Assembly: GCA_016735415.1 (NCBI GenBank)
Contig: JAERRP010000603.1
Span: 1 to 19,435 of the forward strand
Origin: Desulfobacterales bacterium
Lineage (GTDB): Bacteria > Desulfobacterota > Desulfobacteria > Desulfobacterales > UBA5852
DNA: 19,435 bases
Direction: 5' to 3'
Both the position numbers and the translations under genes were made by a program. This document shows positions 1 to 7,972 of this stretch, piece after piece (position 1 is the first letter of the stretch; every line of letters starts with the position of its first letter). The notes beneath the pieces are model-generated. The model had not been told where the DNA came from. It was given only the letters and a program-made list of their open reading frames with translations, and searched no databases.

Positions 1-146
1 GGAACGGCGGGGGTGGGGGCCGGCGGAGGTTCGGGCGGGGTGGGGCTGACGGTACGGCAGCCGCAAAGCGACATCCCTGCGAAGGCCAGGAGGGCGATCA
101 GCAATCCCGCGACCGGCTGCTGAACAAAACAAAACAGGCGCATCAT
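1..146 (-). CDS. Proline-rich lipoprotein, N-terminal part (cut by window edge)
   Basis: Reading leftwards from a double ATG at 146/143 (another in-frame ATG lies at 164), the translation shows a positively charged start (MMRLF), a hydrophobic stretch (GLLIALLAFAG) and a lipobox-like LCGC ending at Cys30. This is the layout of a signal-peptidase-II lipoprotein. After the cysteine comes a Pro/Thr/Ala-rich linker (PTPPEPPPAPTP), and then the gene runs off the left edge, so the mature domain is not visible. It starts about 20 nt after the lon stop and may be co-transcribed with it. ATG146/143 is preferred because GGGAA lies just upstream. No function can be assigned from the visible 48 residues. 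Confidence 0.6.
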   Translation of the reverse strand, partial: MMRLFCFVQQPVAGLLIALLAFAGMSLCGCRTVSPTPPEPPPAPTPAV

Positions 147-169
147 CGGGTTCCCATCGACCATGGGCG

Positions 170-2563
170 CTACCCGGCCCCCAGGGCGATTTTAAGGACT
201 TCTCTCATTTTGGACACCGGGTGGAAGGTTATGGCCTTACGGACTTTTTCAGGCACATCGATCAGATCCTTTTCATTGGCGGCCGGCAGGATGATGGTTT
301 TGATGCCGGCCCGGTGGGCTCCCATCATCTTTTCCTTGATGCCCCCCACGGGCAGGACCTGGCCGCGCAGGGTGATTTCACCCGTCATGGCGAGGTCTTT
401 CTTGATACGCCGGTTGGTCAGGAGCGAAACCAGGGCCGTCAGCATGGTCACCCCGGCCGAGGGCCCGTCTTTGGGGATGGCCCCGGCCGGCACGTGGATA
501 TGAATGTCGTGCTGGCTGAAATAGTCTTCGTCGATTTTGAGTTCCCTGGCATGGGAACGGATAAAACTGAGGGCCGCGGCGGCGGATTCCTTCATGACGT
601 CGCCGAGTTGACCGGTAAGGGTAAGGCCTTTCTGACCTTTCATGGCGGTGGCCTCGATAAACAGCAGTTCACCGCCTGTCGGTGTCCAGGCCAATCCCAT
701 GGCGACGCCGGGGGTTGCCGTGCGGGCCTTGGTTTCACTGGTCAGCTTCCGGGGGCCCAGATATTCGGCCAGTTTATTCACGGTGATTTTGACCGTTTTG
801 GCCTCGTTTTGGGCGATCCTGGCCGCCACGCCCCGGCAGATCGAGGCCAGTTCCCTTTCCAGGTTGCGCAGGCCGGCTTCACGGGTATAGCCTGAAATGA
901 TCCGCCTGACCGCCCCGGTGGAGATTTGAATCTGGCGGGCCTTGAGCCCGTGAGCCTCGCGCTGGCGCGGGATCAGATAGCGACTGGCGATTTTGATTTT
1001 TTCTTCCTCGGTGTAGCCCACCATTTCCAGTATTTCCATGCGGTCGCGCAGCGGCGGCGGGATGGTGTCGAGGACATTGGCCGTGGTGATGAACATGACC
1101 CGGGAGAGATCAAAGGGCACATCCAGATAGTGATCCGAAAAAGAGAAATTCTGCTCCGGGTCAAGCACTTCCAGCAGCGCCGAGGATGGGTCGCCCCGGT
1201 AGTCGCTGCCGATTTTATCGATTTCATCAAGCATGAAGAGCGGGTTGTTGGACCCGCAGCGCCGCAGGGCCTGGATGATGCGCCCCGGCATGGCGCCGAC
1301 GTAAGTGCGGCGATGCCCGCGGATTTCGGCTTCATCGCGTATGCCCCCCAACGAAACCCGCCAGAATTTGCGCCCCATGGCGCGGGCCACCGATCGACCC
1401 ATGGACGTTTTGCCGGTTCCCGGCGGCCCGTAAAAACATAAAATAGGTCCTTTGGTTTCCGGCTTCAACTTGCGGACCGCCAGATGCTCGATAATGCGTT
1501 TCTTGGCTTTTTCCAGGCCGTAATGGTCGGCATCCAGGATACGCCGGGCTTTCTTGATATCCAGGTTGTCTTCCGTGCTGTCGTGCCAGGGCAGAGAGGT
1601 GATCCAGTCGAGGTAAGTGGTGGCGACCGTGTACTCGGCCGAGGATGGATGCATGCGGCCCAAGCGCCCGAGTTCCCGTTCGGCTTCTTTGCGGGCTTCT
1701 TCGGGCAACCCGATTTCGGTGATTTTGGTGCGGTATTCCTCCAGTTCCACGTTGGTGCCGTCGGTCTCGCCCAGTTCTTCCCGGATGGCCTTCAACTGCT
1801 GGCGCAGATAGTATTCGCGCTGGCTTTTTTCCATATCCCCCTTGACCTGGGACTGGATTTTATTGCCCAGCTCCAGAATTTCGAGCTGCCGGGAGACCAT
1901 GCGGGTGACGTGGCGCAGTCGCTGGTTGATAGCGTCGATTTCAAGAACGGCCTGTTTTTCAACGGCCGGAACATTGATGGTCGAGGCCACCATATTGGCC
2001 AGGGTGCCGGGCTCCTGGATGGTTTGGGACATGGCCCCGACTTCGGACGGCAGGCCCGGCGAAAGTTCGACCACGCGGGTGAACATGTTGACCAGATTGG
2101 TCATCAGCGCTTCGATTTCCTTGTTTTTGGCCTCGGATTCCTGGATATAGGTCACCCGGGCCACCAGGTAGGGTTTTTCCTGCTCGAAGGAAAGGACCCT
2201 GAAACGGTGGACCCCCTGCACCAGCATCTGCGTCTGGTTGTCATGTCTGGCCATTTTCATTATCATGGCGCTGGTGCCGATTTGAAAAAGGTCTTTTTGG
2301 GGGTCGATCGTGGGGCGGTCGTTTTTTTCCGTCTTCGGGTCCGCCGCCTCGTCTTTATCTTTGTCTGGCGTTCGGGCCACCAGCAGCCCCACGACGCGGT
2401 CTTTCTGCATGGCGTCGTCCACCAGCCTGATGGAATCGTCCTGCATGACCACCAGGGGCAGGACCATTTTGGGATAAAGGGCGGTTTCATGCAGGGGTAG
2501 AATCGGCAGACGCTCGGGAAGCTTCGGGTCATTGACTTTCACCGGCGGTTTTTGATCGGTCAT
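170..2563 (-). CDS. lon: ATP-dependent Lon protease (protease La)
   Basis: Cytosolic AAA+ serine protease that degrades misfolded and regulatory proteins. All Lon parts are visible. The N-terminal substrate-binding domain spans about 1-240 and begins [14 protein letters not shown] coiled linker contains [18 protein letters not shown]. The AAA+ module has Walker A GPPGTGKT (about 379-386) and Walker B LFMLDEID. The protease domain carries the catalytic serine in KDGPSAG (S702) and the lysine in GGIKEK (K745); the 43-residue spacing equals that of E. coli Lon S679/K722. Two ATGs overlap at 2566/2563; the second is chosen because GGAGG then stands 5 nt away instead of 2. At 797 aa the length is usual for the family. 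A charged insert (about 65-92, rich in D, K, E) interrupts the N-domain. It lies 75 nt downstream of hsp20 on the same strand, suggesting a shared proteostasis transcript. The stop is TAG. Confidence 0.97.
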   Translation of the reverse strand: MTDQKPPVKVNDPKLPERLPILPLHETALYPKMVLPLVVMQDDSIRLVDDAMQKDRVVGLLVARTPDKDKDEAADPKTEKNDRPTIDPQKDLFQIGTSAMIMKMARHDNQTQMLVQGVHRFRVLSFEQEKPYLVARVTYIQESEAKNKEIEALMTNLVNMFTRVVELSPGLPSEVGAMSQTIQEPGTLANMVASTINVPAVEKQAVLEIDAINQRLRHVTRMVSRQLEILELGNKIQSQVKGDMEKSQREYYLRQQLKAIREELGETDGTNVELEEYRTKITEIGLPEEARKEAERELGRLGRMHPSSAEYTVATTYLDWITSLPWHDSTEDNLDIKKARRILDADHYGLEKAKKRIIEHLAVRKLKPETKGPILCFYGPPGTGKTSMGRSVARAMGRKFWRVSLGGIRDEAEIRGHRRTYVGAMPGRIIQALRRCGSNNPLFMLDEIDKIGSDYRGDPSSALLEVLDPEQNFSFSDHYLDVPFDLSRVMFITTANVLDTIPPPLRDRMEILEMVGYTEEEKIKIASRYLIPRQREAHGLKARQIQISTGAVRRIISGYTREAGLRNLERELASICRGVAARIAQNEAKTVKITVNKLAEYLGPRKLTSETKARTATPGVAMGLAWTPTGGELLFIEATAMKGQKGLTLTGQLGDVMKESAAAALSFIRSHARELKIDEDYFSQHDIHIHVPAGAIPKDGPSAGVTMLTALVSLLTNRRIKKDLAMTGEITLRGQVLPVGGIKEKMMGAHRAGIKTIILPAANEKDLIDVPEKVRKAITFHPVSKMREVLKIALGAG

Positions 2564-2638
2564 CATTACCTCCAGGGCGATCCTGATTTAATGGGTTGCG
2601 CGTGCAGACGCAAAGTCATGGGATTGTGATCGGCGCGA

Positions 2639-3085
2639 TCAATCATCCGAGATGGGAATCCGTCGTGGTTGGGCCGCCTCGGACTTGGCCAGTCGCAATT
2701 GAAGCAGCCCGTTGGAATAGGTGGCCGACACAGCTTCCGGATCGATGGGGGCCGGCAGATTGAGGATGCGCTCGAAGGTGCCGTACTGGATTTCAGCCAG
2801 CCGGAAAGTGGCCTGATCGACGTGCGCCCGCGTCATCCGCCGCCCACTGATGCGGATGGCGCGATGGTTGATCTCGATATCCAGATCTTCTTTTTCGACA
2901 CCGGCGATTTCGGCCGTGATGAAGACTTCCAGGGCGGTTTCGAAAACGTCTATCGGTGGGTTCCAGGCCCGCTCGCACTCCGTAAACATGGGATTAACGG
3001 AGCGCAGGATGGTATCCAGGGCGCGCTCGAAATGGGTGCCCAGCCGGCCCGTTTCGCCGCCAAACCTGATTTTTATGTATTCCAT
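2639..3085 (-). CDS. Small heat shock protein, Hsp20/alpha-crystallin family
   Basis: ATP-independent holdase chaperone that binds unfolding proteins. The 148-aa product has a short N-terminal arm (1-40), then an alpha-crystallin domain (about 41-135) beginning WNPPIDVFET, with the AGVEKEDLDIEI strand region and the diagnostic end motif YSNGLLQLRL. A C-terminal I-P-I (in RRIPISDD) matches the I-x-I tail that drives oligomer assembly. The start ATG has GGGAG 7 nt upstream. Lon follows on the same strand after 75 nt, so holdase and protease probably share a transcript. A putative promoter with an overlapping inverted repeat lies at 3150-3185. No CIRCE element and no clear sigma-32 promoter was seen. 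Confidence 0.95.
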   Translation of the reverse strand: MEYIKIRFGGETGRLGTHFERALDTILRSVNPMFTECERAWNPPIDVFETALEVFITAEIAGVEKEDLDIEINHRAIRISGRRMTRAHVDQATFRLAEIQYGTFERILNLPAPIDPEAVSATYSNGLLQLRLAKSEAAQPRRIPISDD

Positions 3086-3098
3086 GGTCGGCTCCCGG

Positions 3099-3127
3099 TT
3101 GATAAGGCAGGTATATTGTTATAAAAT
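3099..3127 (+). promoter_or_regulatory. Sigma70-like promoter, TTGATA-N17-TAAAAT
   Basis: TTGATA at 3099-3104 and TAAAAT at 3122-3127 are separated by exactly 17 nt, each one base from the consensus hexamers. It points towards the MFS gene and would give a leader of about 170 nt containing the 3165-3185 hairpin. Confidence 0.5.
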
Positions 3128-3149
3128 CGGATCTTTACTGCGTTCGGCG

Positions 3150-3178
3150 ACGCTACCATTTCAGTCCCGGTTTGTAAA
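3150..3178 (-). promoter_or_regulatory. Weak sigma70-like promoter for hsp20, TTTACA-N17-TAGCGT
   Basis: On the minus strand TTTACA (3178-3173) is followed after 17 nt by TAGCGT (3155-3150). The -10 box is poor (3 of 6). It would start transcription about 58 nt before the hsp20 ATG. The same CGGCTTTACA context recurs at the zinc-ribbon/cutA promoter, which supports it modestly. Confidence 0.3.
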
Positions 3179-3185
3179 GCCGGGA
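3165..3185. repeat. Inverted repeat / hairpin over the hsp20 -35 region
   Basis: TCCCGG (3165-3170) and CCGGGA (3180-3185) flank 9 nt. As RNA on the plus strand, the stem extends to 9 pairs with one G-U and a 3-nt loop. No T-run follows on either strand, so it does not look like a terminator. It sits on the putative hsp20 -35 box and in the MFS leader, as expected of an operator. Confidence 0.45.
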
Positions 3186-3305
3186 TCTGAGCCGGGCGCC
3201 GTTTGGCGGTCATCGCCCCAGGCGTTGACCGGGTGCTGAAAAATATCGGGCCCGTAGTCGTTTTCCAACCGCCTGCGGTCGCCCCAAGGGACTTTTGAGC
3301 AAAGC

Positions 3306-4469
3306 ATGGATAACCGTCCGTTTTCATCGTCGCCGCTGTATTTGCGAGCCCAGTATTTCATGTATTTCGGGGTGCTGGGGATTTATCTGCCGTATTTCAA
3401 TCTTTACTGCTACCATCTCGATTTTTCAGGGACGCAGATCGGCCTGCTCTCGGGGCTTCGATCAGCCACCCTGGTGATTTTTCCGTTTCTGTGGGGCCTG
3501 CTGGCCGATCGTTTTGCGCGCCGCAAATCCATCTACCTCACATGCACCCTCATGGCGGCGCTGGCCTGGTCCGCTTTTCTGCTCACCCGCCAATTCGGCC
3601 TCATGATGATCATCACAGGGCTCTACGGCATTTTCTATGCCCCCCTGATTTCCTTTCTGGAAGCCTATTCGATGGATATCCTCGGAGAGGATAAGAAGGC
3701 CTACGGCCGCGTGCGCTTATGGGGCTCGGTGAGTTTTATTCTAGTGGTTACGGCCCTGGGCCCCCTGATCGACCGTTTCGGGATCGCCATCATCATCCCC
3801 CTGATCCTGGCGGGCTCGTTTTGCCAGGCCGCCGGTGCGCTTAAACTGCCCTCGATGCCCCTGATTCCGAAAACCAGAAGCGCCCGGCGGCCCCGAATGG
3901 AATGGCAGCGGGCGGGCGTATTCCTCTTCTGCGGGTTTCTGATGCTGGTCAGTCACGGCACCTATTATGGATTTTTTTCGATTCATCTGGAGCAAATCGG
4001 GCTGCCCTCGACATTTATCGGGATCGCCTGGGCCGTGGCGGTCGCGGCCGAGATTGTGGTCATGTTCTACTCCAACCGTCTTTTTGACCATGTCAGTCTG
4101 GAGAAGGTGCTGTTTTTTTCTTTCCTGGGGGCTGCATTGCGCTGGGGTCTGCTTTTTCTTTTTACTTCCCCGGCGGTCATCCTCGTTTCCCAGGCGCTGC
4201 ATGCCTGCACCTACGGCACTTTTCACATGGCCAGCATTATCTACATGGACCGCCTGACGCCGCCGGGCGCAAAAACGTTCGGCCAGGCCGCCAACAACGC
4301 CATTACTTACGGGTTGGGATTAATGGTGGGATTTCTGGTAAACGGCGCCCTTTTCGAAATACTGGCCACGCGCTTTCTTTTTCTGAGCAGCGCGTTGGTG
4401 GCCCTGGTCGCCGGAGGGGTTTTTCTATTGGGCCAGATGCGATTGAACCGGACTCGGGCGGCGCGCTGA
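3306..4469 (+). CDS. Major facilitator superfamily permease (HcaT/LacY-like, MFS_1_like)
   Basis: Inner-membrane secondary transporter of 387 aa with about twelve hydrophobic segments, beginning YLRAQYFMYFGVLGIYLPYF. The loop between helices 2 and 3 carries the MFS signature GLLADRFARRK. The motif AYGRVRLWGSVSFI after the fourth helix is typical of the group that includes the 3-phenylpropionate permease HcaT and nucleoside:proton symporters. A hydrophilic central loop (about 186-200, with KTRSARRPR) separates the two six-helix halves. The substrate cannot be read from the sequence. The ATG at 3306 places the first helix about 10 residues in, as in relatives; its ribosome site is weak (GAG 6 nt upstream). 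It is divergent from hsp20 and ends 13 nt from the convergent HDOD gene. Confidence 0.88.
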   Translation: MDNRPFSSSPLYLRAQYFMYFGVLGIYLPYFNLYCYHLDFSGTQIGLLSGLRSATLVIFPFLWGLLADRFARRKSIYLTCTLMAALAWSAFLLTRQFGLMMIITGLYGIFYAPLISFLEAYSMDILGEDKKAYGRVRLWGSVSFILVVTALGPLIDRFGIAIIIPLILAGSFCQAAGALKLPSMPLIPKTRSARRPRMEWQRAGVFLFCGFLMLVSHGTYYGFFSIHLEQIGLPSTFIGIAWAVAVAAEIVVMFYSNRLFDHVSLEKVLFFSFLGAALRWGLLFLFTSPAVILVSQALHACTYGTFHMASIIYMDRLTPPGAKTFGQAANNAITYGLGLMVGFLVNGALFEILATRFLFLSSALVALVAGGVFLLGQMRLNRTRAAR

Positions 4470-4476
4470 CACCCGG

Positions 4477-4492
4477 GGCCGGTTAGGCGGCC
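4477..4492. other. Small GC hairpin between convergent genes
   Basis: GGCCG (4477-4481) and CGGCC (4488-4492) surround a 6-nt loop that contains the TAA stop of the HDOD gene. There is no T-run, so termination by it alone is doubtful. The convergent MFS and HDOD genes leave just 13 bp between stops. Confidence 0.25.
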
Positions 4493-5340
4493 AGCACGCT
4501 GGCGTCCTCCAGATGAATTTCCAGCTTGGCCAGGGTGACGTCGGAGACCCCCAGCAATCCGGCTTCCGGGGTGGCTGCAAGCACGATCTGGTGGTCCGGG
4601 CGCAGCCCGATCCCAGTCTTGTTGCAGGCCCGGTTGGCCAGGCGCACGATGGTCAACAGGTAATTTTCCTCATCAAGGTCCGCATCGAGGTCCGCGCTGT
4701 GGTGATCCCGCACGACCCGGCAGTATTTCTCCGGAAGGTTCCAGTTTTTCATGAGGGTGTAACCGTATTTGCAATGCAGGCTCTCGATGACTTCGTCCAC
4801 CAGGGCATCGGAAGGCATGTGTTTGAGCTGCTTTGATTTTTTCAACTTTGCGATGACGGTGATGATGAACAGCTTGCCCACATCGTGCAGCAGACCGGCA
4901 AAAAAAGCCTCGTTGGGCGGCACGTCGAAGCCGCCCAGGGCCGCCAGCCATTTGGCGCCCAGGCCGCACCCCACCGAGTGCCGCCAGAGCGCATTCATCA
5001 GCTTGCGGGCCTGGGGGTCAGTGGCCTTGAAATGCTGGCGGTGGGACACCAGCGTTACGATGTTGGCAACCTCTTTCAAGCCCAGCCGAACAATGGCGTT
5101 GCGTACGGTCGTCACTTCGGAAAGCCCCTTGTAGAAAGAGGAATTGGCCACCTTGAGGACCTGGCTGGTGAGGGCCTGATCCCGTACGATGAGGTTCTCG
5201 ATCACGCGCTGATCGACACTTTCCCTGGTGATTTCCTGCTGAATCTGCAAGGCTGTGCGGTCAAAAACCGGCAGGCGGATATCTTTACGGGCCAGGTATT
5301 CGAAAATTTCGACGATCGATTGTTCTTCGGTTTTGGGCAT
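4483..5340 (-). CDS. HDOD domain protein (signal output / HD-like domain)
   Basis: HDOD domains are metal-dependent-hydrolase-like folds common in bacterial signalling; most lack proven catalysis. The 285-aa protein shows family landmarks: LTSQVLKVANSSFY (57-70) and IVRLGLKEVANIVT (83-96). It also has an unusually complete set of HD-type residues: H121, H152-D153 in LLHDVGK, H189 and H213/H214. So it may still bind metal. There is no receiver, GGDEF or GAF domain attached. An upstream in-frame ATG at 5406 would lie inside the ATPase gene; ATG5340 is chosen because it follows the ATPase stop by 2 nt and has GGGAG 7 nt upstream. The spacing implies translational coupling to the PilB-like ATPase and a shared role, perhaps control of a pilus/secretion motor (inference). 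The stop is TAA. Confidence 0.88.
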   Translation of the reverse strand: MPKTEEQSIVEIFEYLARKDIRLPVFDRTALQIQQEITRESVDQRVIENLIVRDQALTSQVLKVANSSFYKGLSEVTTVRNAIVRLGLKEVANIVTLVSHRQHFKATDPQARKLMNALWRHSVGCGLGAKWLAALGGFDVPPNEAFFAGLLHDVGKLFIITVIAKLKKSKQLKHMPSDALVDEVIESLHCKYGYTLMKNWNLPEKYCRVVRDHHSADLDADLDEENYLLTIVRLANRACNKTGIGLRPDHQIVLAATPEAGLLGVSDVTLAKLEIHLEDASVLAA

Positions 5341-5342
5341 CC

Positions 5343-7280
5343 TCACGCTCCCAGGGCTCGCCGCAATTCGCTCAGCGGACGTGGTGGTTGAAGCCGCGGC
5401 AGACAACGCAGCACTTCTTCCAGGGTCGTGACCCCGTCCGCGGCTTTGACGATACCGTCTTCCAGCAAGGTTACGAGACCGCTGGATTCAATGCAGATTT
5501 TACGGATTTCAAAACTGGTGCGTTGCTCCAGAATAGCGTTTCGCACCATCTCGTCCAATACCAGCAATTCGAAAATACCGACGCGTCCGCGATAGCCGGT
5601 GTATCCGCATTCAGCGCAGCCCGGCCCTTTCATGAAGCGGGCGCCGGCCACCGACGCAGGGCTGTAACCCATGCGCTGCAAGTCGCCGGGGTTGGGTGCT
5701 TCCGGTGTGGCACAGGATCTGCAGACCTTGCGCAGCAGCCGCTGGGCCAGCACACTGACCACCGTGGAGGAAACCAGAAAGGCCTCGATATCCATGTTGA
5801 GCAGCCGGATCAGGCCGCCGATGCTGTCTTCGGTGTGAAAGGTGGTCAGGACCTTGTGCCCGGTGAGGGCGGCCTGGACGGCGATTTCGGCCGAAAAATT
5901 GTCCCGGATTTCGCCGATCACGATCACATCCGGGTCCTGGCGGACAATGTGGCGCAGGGTTTCCTCAAAGGTCAGGTTGATCTTGGGATTGATGGAGCAT
6001 TGCGCAATCCCGTCAATCATGTATTCCACGGGCTCCTCGGCCGTGGCGATGCTGATGCGCGGGTCGTTGATGCGGTTGATGCCGCTGTAAACCGTGGTGG
6101 TTTTGCCGGAACCCGTGGGGCCTGTGATCAGCACGACGCCGCTGGGCTGGTCGAGGGCCTCGGCTATAAAACGGGACAGCATCTTGGGCGCCATGCCGAC
6201 ATCTTCCAGGGCGATCAGCTCATTCTTGCGGTTCAGCAGTCGCAGGACGATTTTTTCGCCATGAATCGTGACATAAAAAGACGCCCGCAGATCCAGCTTG
6301 ATGCCGGAGCGCTCGAACCGCATGCGTCCCCCCTGGTGGCGCCGTTTTTCGGTGATGTTCACCTCGCACATCACTTTCAGGCGGCTGGTGAGGGACGGAA
6401 TCAATTCAGGCGCTAAATCCTTATGCTTGACCAGAAGGCCGTCCTGCCGAAACCGCACCCGCAGCCGGTCTTTCTGGGGTTCGATATGGATGTCGCTGGC
6501 ATCGGCTTCCACGGCCGCCGTGATGATGGCATCCACAATCCCCACCACCGAGTCTTCTTTCTGGACGGCCTGGTAGCCGGCGGCAAATCCCCGCCGGGCC
6601 TGGTCGATGGCCGCGCGGATGGCTTCCGGCGGCGCAATGGCCGGCTTGATGTCTTCGTTGAAAGCCTGCCGCGCGGCATTGATGGCATCCTTGTCCAGGG
6701 GGTCGGCAAAGGCTACCAGAATCTCATTGTCTTCGCGGCGGATGGGAAGGACCGGGTGCAGGTCGTACCAGCGCTCGGGCACCCGGGTGAACAGGTGCGG
6801 GTCGATCTGCACGAATTCCGGATCGATCAGGGGATAGCCCAGTTGAATCGAAAGCACTTCCAGAAAATGTTTCTGGCTGATGAAGTTGTGCGCCACCAGG
6901 ATTTCGCCCAGCTTGCGTCGCTGCTGGTCCTCCTTCTGGATCTGGAAGGCATTCTCCAGGGCCTGGGCGCTGAGGTAGCCCAACTCCACCAGGAGGCTTC
7001 CGATCCGCATGGACAGGTGATTCTCCCGGATGGCCTGCTTGACCTGGTCGTCGCTGATGAATTCGAGTTCCTTCAGGACGTCCAGAAGGCCACGGGACGT
7101 TTCGAGCTTGACCTGAACCCGCTGGGCATAGGCGACCTGCTTTTCCTTCAGGCAATCGGCCTGAATCAGCATGTCGACGATTTCGCTGTACTTGGGCCCG
7201 GAAACCGCAGGATTGCTATCTGAATGCGATGGACCGCTATCCGGAGGGATTGATTTCGAGGTGACCTCCATGGCTTCCAT
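5343..7280 (-). CDS. Type II/IV secretion-pilus assembly ATPase (GspE/PilB family)
   Basis: Cytoplasmic hexameric ATPase of the kind that powers type IV pilus extension or type II secretion. Numbering is from ATG7280. An N-terminal Ser/Pro-rich tail (to about 30) is followed by MshEN/T2SSE_N-type repeats (about 30-225, with IGSLLVELGYLS and KLGEILVAHNFIS). MshEN domains in relatives bind cyclic di-GMP. The ATPase core has Walker A GPTGSGKT (387-394), Asp box, Walker B VIGEIRD (about 454-460) and His box GHKVLTTFHTED (474-485). A zinc-type tetracysteine follows: CxxC at 520/523 and CxxC at 555/558. The frame is open further upstream to a TTG at 7304, but ATG7280 has AGGA 6 nt before it. No pilC, pilT, pilin or gsp neighbours are present; the partner is the HDOD gene 2 nt downstream. 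PilB and GspE cannot be told apart from this window. Confidence 0.92.
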   Translation of the reverse strand: MEAMEVTSKSIPPDSGPSHSDSNPAVSGPKYSEIVDMLIQADCLKEKQVAYAQRVQVKLETSRGLLDVLKELEFISDDQVKQAIRENHLSMRIGSLLVELGYLSAQALENAFQIQKEDQQRRKLGEILVAHNFISQKHFLEVLSIQLGYPLIDPEFVQIDPHLFTRVPERWYDLHPVLPIRREDNEILVAFADPLDKDAINAARQAFNEDIKPAIAPPEAIRAAIDQARRGFAAGYQAVQKEDSVVGIVDAIITAAVEADASDIHIEPQKDRLRVRFRQDGLLVKHKDLAPELIPSLTSRLKVMCEVNITEKRRHQGGRMRFERSGIKLDLRASFYVTIHGEKIVLRLLNRKNELIALEDVGMAPKMLSRFIAEALDQPSGVVLITGPTGSGKTTTVYSGINRINDPRISIATAEEPVEYMIDGIAQCSINPKINLTFEETLRHIVRQDPDVIVIGEIRDNFSAEIAVQAALTGHKVLTTFHTEDSIGGLIRLLNMDIEAFLVSSTVVSVLAQRLLRKVCRSCATPEAPNPGDLQRMGYSPASVAGARFMKGPGCAECGYTGYRGRVGIFELLVLDEMVRNAILEQRTSFEIRKICIESSGLVTLLEDGIVKAADGVTTLEEVLRCLPRLQPPRPLSELRRALGA

Positions 7281-7351
7281 TTCTTGTCCTGTCGGTGGCG
7301 GCAACGTTTTATTGATGCCTGCTGATGTTTAATCTGAAACAGGCGCAGCGC

Positions 7352-7366
7352 GGGCAAGTATTGCCC
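7352..7366. repeat. Perfect inverted repeat GGGCAA-GTA-TTGCCC
   Basis: A 6-bp perfect inverted repeat with a 3-nt centre, about 72 nt upstream of the ATPase ATG. It could be a protein-binding operator or a leader hairpin. Confidence 0.45.
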
Positions 7367-7372
7367 TGACAA

Positions 7373-7396
7373 TATTTCGGCTGGAAAGCCGGAATA
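7373..7396. repeat. 10-bp stem-loop with GGAA/TTCC loop upstream of the ATPase gene
   Basis: Arms TATTTCGGCT (7373-7382) and AGCCGGAATA (7387-7396) enclose four bases. On the plus-strand RNA all ten positions pair, with one U-G; on the minus-strand RNA one pair becomes an A-C mismatch. There is no following T-run. Together with the adjacent 7352-7366 repeat it forms a pair of hairpins in the ATPase gene's upstream region. Confidence 0.4.
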
Positions 7397-7910
7397 CTTT
7401 AGCCGTCAGGAATGGAAAGGGTGGTTGTAATTGAAGAGAAGGGATTAGGGGATGGTGGAAAAGGGGCGAACCTATATTATTGATATTATTATGTTTTATC
7501 GATTGAGATACCTGCTGGCGGCCAAAATCAAATTTTTTTTAAGATGGTAAATTGCCATTGTTTTAGGCAAAATTTTTCCTACAGGGGGAATCTATCTATA
7601 TTCTGAATCTGTGGCAGGGCGATCGCTGTTGCATGAAATGGCACGATAGCGGTACCGTTTTCAGGGACAAGCAAAGCGAGACGTGTTTCGATCGTAGAAA
7701 ATGGGGTCGGCACAGGATTAATTTTGATTTTGGACGCCCTTGAACACAAAAAGACGTGGGGGTGCGGCAATCGATCTTCGAAAAGGGCAGCTCAAGCGGG
7801 TGAGGGCAATTGGCGCAGACGGCGGTCAAGCCGCTCGAATAGCCTGGTCAAAGGATTGCGGCGGCCGAAATAGACACACCATCGATTCAGGTATCTATTT
7901 GGTTTTTCAA

Positions 7911-7924
7911 TATCGCAGGCGATA
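7911..7924. repeat. Short palindrome TATCGC-AG-GCGATA
   Basis: Perfect 6-bp arms with a 2-nt centre, directly past the TRAP terminator. It may extend the terminator structure on the minus-strand transcript. Confidence 0.3.
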
Positions 7925-7972
7925 GAAAACCCGCTTGCCAATCGATTTTGTCAGTCAACCGGCAGGCGGGTT
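7924..7972 (-). terminator. Rho-independent terminator of the TRAP operon
   Basis: On the minus strand AACCCGC (7972-7966) and TGCC (7964-7961) pair with GGCA (7939-7936) and GCGGGTT (7934-7928), one A-C mismatch between them and a 21-nt loop. The stem runs into a short U-rich tail (TTTTCT). It lies about 42 nt after the dctP stop, correct for ending a dctQMP transcript. Confidence 0.65.

Larger units (their letters stand above)
3086..3305. promoter_or_regulatory. Divergent control region between hsp20 and the MFS gene
   Basis: 220 bp between divergent genes. It holds a plus-strand sigma70-like promoter (3099-3127), a weak minus-strand promoter (3150-3178) and an inverted repeat (3165-3185), listed separately. 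A minus-strand open frame of 48 codons (3161-3307) also spans part of it; it is discussed as a finding but not called as a gene. Confidence 0.5.

Noticed and set aside
1484..2500. 338-codon plus-strand frame opposite lon
   Set aside because: Shadow of the Lon frame; Phe/Gly/His-rich with no motif.
7301..7480. GEMM-type c-di-GMP riboswitch ahead of the PilB-like gene
   Set aside because: Hairpins are present but the conserved core words of GEMM aptamers are not visible on the minus strand.
7552..7577. Plus-strand terminator (TTGCC hairpin plus T5)
   Set aside because: The stem is only 5 bp with a 9-nt loop and there is no plus-strand gene upstream to end.
7740..7925. 61-codon plus-strand frame in the long intergenic region
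   Set aside because: TTG start, no ribosome site, no recognisable sequence.
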